Shown here one piece after another: positions 4,535 through 5,085 of a stretch of DNA of 5,085 nucleotides. The stretch is from an uncultured Chlamydiaceae bacterium (GTDB lineage: Bacteria > Chlamydiota > Chlamydiia > Chlamydiales > Parachlamydiaceae). The stretch covers positions 1 to 5,085 of the forward strand of contig CAMFKA010000153.1 in assembly GCA_945957185.1 (NCBI GenBank), in the 5' to 3' direction. The notes below the pieces were generated by a model that searched no databases, was not told the origin of the DNA, and worked only from the letters and a program-made list of their open reading frames with translations. Numbering within the stretch: position 1 is the first letter of the stretch; every line of letters starts with the position of its first letter. A program made the position numbers and the translations under genes.

Positions 4535-5085
4535 ATGGACTGTTGCGCCATTTGTACAGCTACCTCCTTCAAAATGAAGCCCCTTTTCGACGCTTTGAGG
4601 TTCCGCTTTAAAGCTGAAATGATCCGAGAAGTCATCTCCGCAGAAATCATTCTCGACCAAAAAGTGATCCACACCTTCTTCTTCCCCTACGGCGTTGTCG
4701 TCTGCTGGGGCATTGCCATCGATCAAATCACTCCTATCACCGAGATTTTGAAAGAGTTCGAGAACACCCCTATCGAAGAAGTTGAAATTGACGAATTCAG
4801 CTACACTTTTGGAGAGAAGCAACTGCGTATCGTCGAAGATGTCATCAGCCTGAATGGCGACAGCACCCTCCTGCAACTTGCGCTTTCCCATGCGATCGCC
4901 CAGTCTGTGAAGCTGGGAACCTTTGAAGTGCGCATGCAAAAAGCGTTTGTTTTAGCACAACAACTTCCTGAAGACCTCGCAAAAAAAGGACGCATCGGCC
5001 TTTCACGGAAGCAGATTTCACAAAAGATGGGAAGTTTGTTTCTGGAACGGAACTCCGTTAACCTTTACCTCGATATTTTGGACAC
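4535..5085 (+). CDS. DUF155 / RMD1-YagE family protein, cut by the right window edge
   Basis: The frame is open from the ATG at 4535 to the window edge: 183 residues plus part of a codon, with the C-terminus missing. It matches the DUF155 family, which includes yeast Rmd1 and mitochondrial RMND1. Landmarks are CAICTATSFKMKPL near the N-terminus (4-17), FFFPYGVVVCWG (48-59), the acidic stretch 75-90, LSHAIAQSVKLGTFE (117-131), and a C-terminal section with LSRKQ (156-160) and SVNLYLDILD (174-183). Family members usually end in a membrane helix, which would lie beyond this window. The biochemical function in bacteria is unknown; RMND1 is linked to mitochondrial translation. An in-frame GTG at 4529 follows directly after a stop and could be the start instead; the N-terminal motif fits either. 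No strong Shine-Dalgarno is seen. Family call confident. Confidence 0.93.
   Translation, partial: MDCCAICTATSFKMKPLFDALRFRFKAEMIREVISAEIILDQKVIHTFFFPYGVVVCWGIAIDQITPITEILKEFENTPIEEVEIDEFSYTFGEKQLRIVEDVISLNGDSTLLQLALSHAIAQSVKLGTFEVRMQKAFVLAQQLPEDLAKKGRIGLSRKQISQKMGSLFLERNSVNLYLDILD

Noticed and set aside
4514..4939. 141-codon minus-strand reading frame
   Set aside because: It is a shadow of the DUF155/RMD1 gene, whose motifs run over the whole stretch on the plus strand.

Overview
The window looks like chromosomal DNA of a member of the phylum Chlamydiae, more likely an environmental (Parachlamydiales-type) lineage than the genus Chlamydia. This is inferred from the protein content: a short RecO next to a DUF155/RMD1-family gene, a long-form HPF beside an RlmN whose radical-SAM motif reads CRMGCSFCETGR, and small conserved-looking proteins that resemble no broad family. 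Base composition looks moderate (mid-40s % GC by eye, not counted). No database search was possible, so the lineage call is tentative. There are no mobile elements, CRISPR arrays or rRNA genes.

Left part (1-1073), minus strand: a DUF115/Maf-like gene that runs off the left edge (N-terminal 166 residues present), preceded by a 151-residue charged helical protein of unknown function. The two are 17 bases apart and probably form one transcription unit. The 101-base gap 973-1073 separates this unit from a divergent plus-strand gene for a small stand-alone Rieske [2Fe-2S] protein, which has a good promoter candidate and ribosome binding site.

Middle part (1362-3656), minus strand: transcribed right to left, tRNA-Arg(UCG), rlmN (23S rRNA/tRNA adenine C2 methyltransferase), hpf (long-form ribosome hibernation factor) and a small PD-(D/E)xK nuclease-like protein with the type I restriction HsdR N-terminal fold (HSDR_N_2). 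The last gene starts inside the end of hpf and ends overlapping the end of the Rieske gene. The first three members all concern translation: a tRNA, a ribosome modifier and a ribosome-silencing factor.

Right part (3671-5085), plus strand: recO, which diverges from tRNA-Arg across a 64-base region with overlapping promoter candidates; a 77-base spacer holding two inverted repeats; tRNA-Leu(GAG); and a DUF155/RMD1-family gene cut by the right edge. No convincing Rho-independent terminator was found, and no gene-free stretch exceeds 300 bases. I did not find evidence of a new multi-gene system. The most unusual items are the orphan HsdR-N-like protein nested against hpf, the hairpin at the start of the hpf leader, the short RecO with an almost absent 5' leader, and the inverted repeats before tRNA-Leu.
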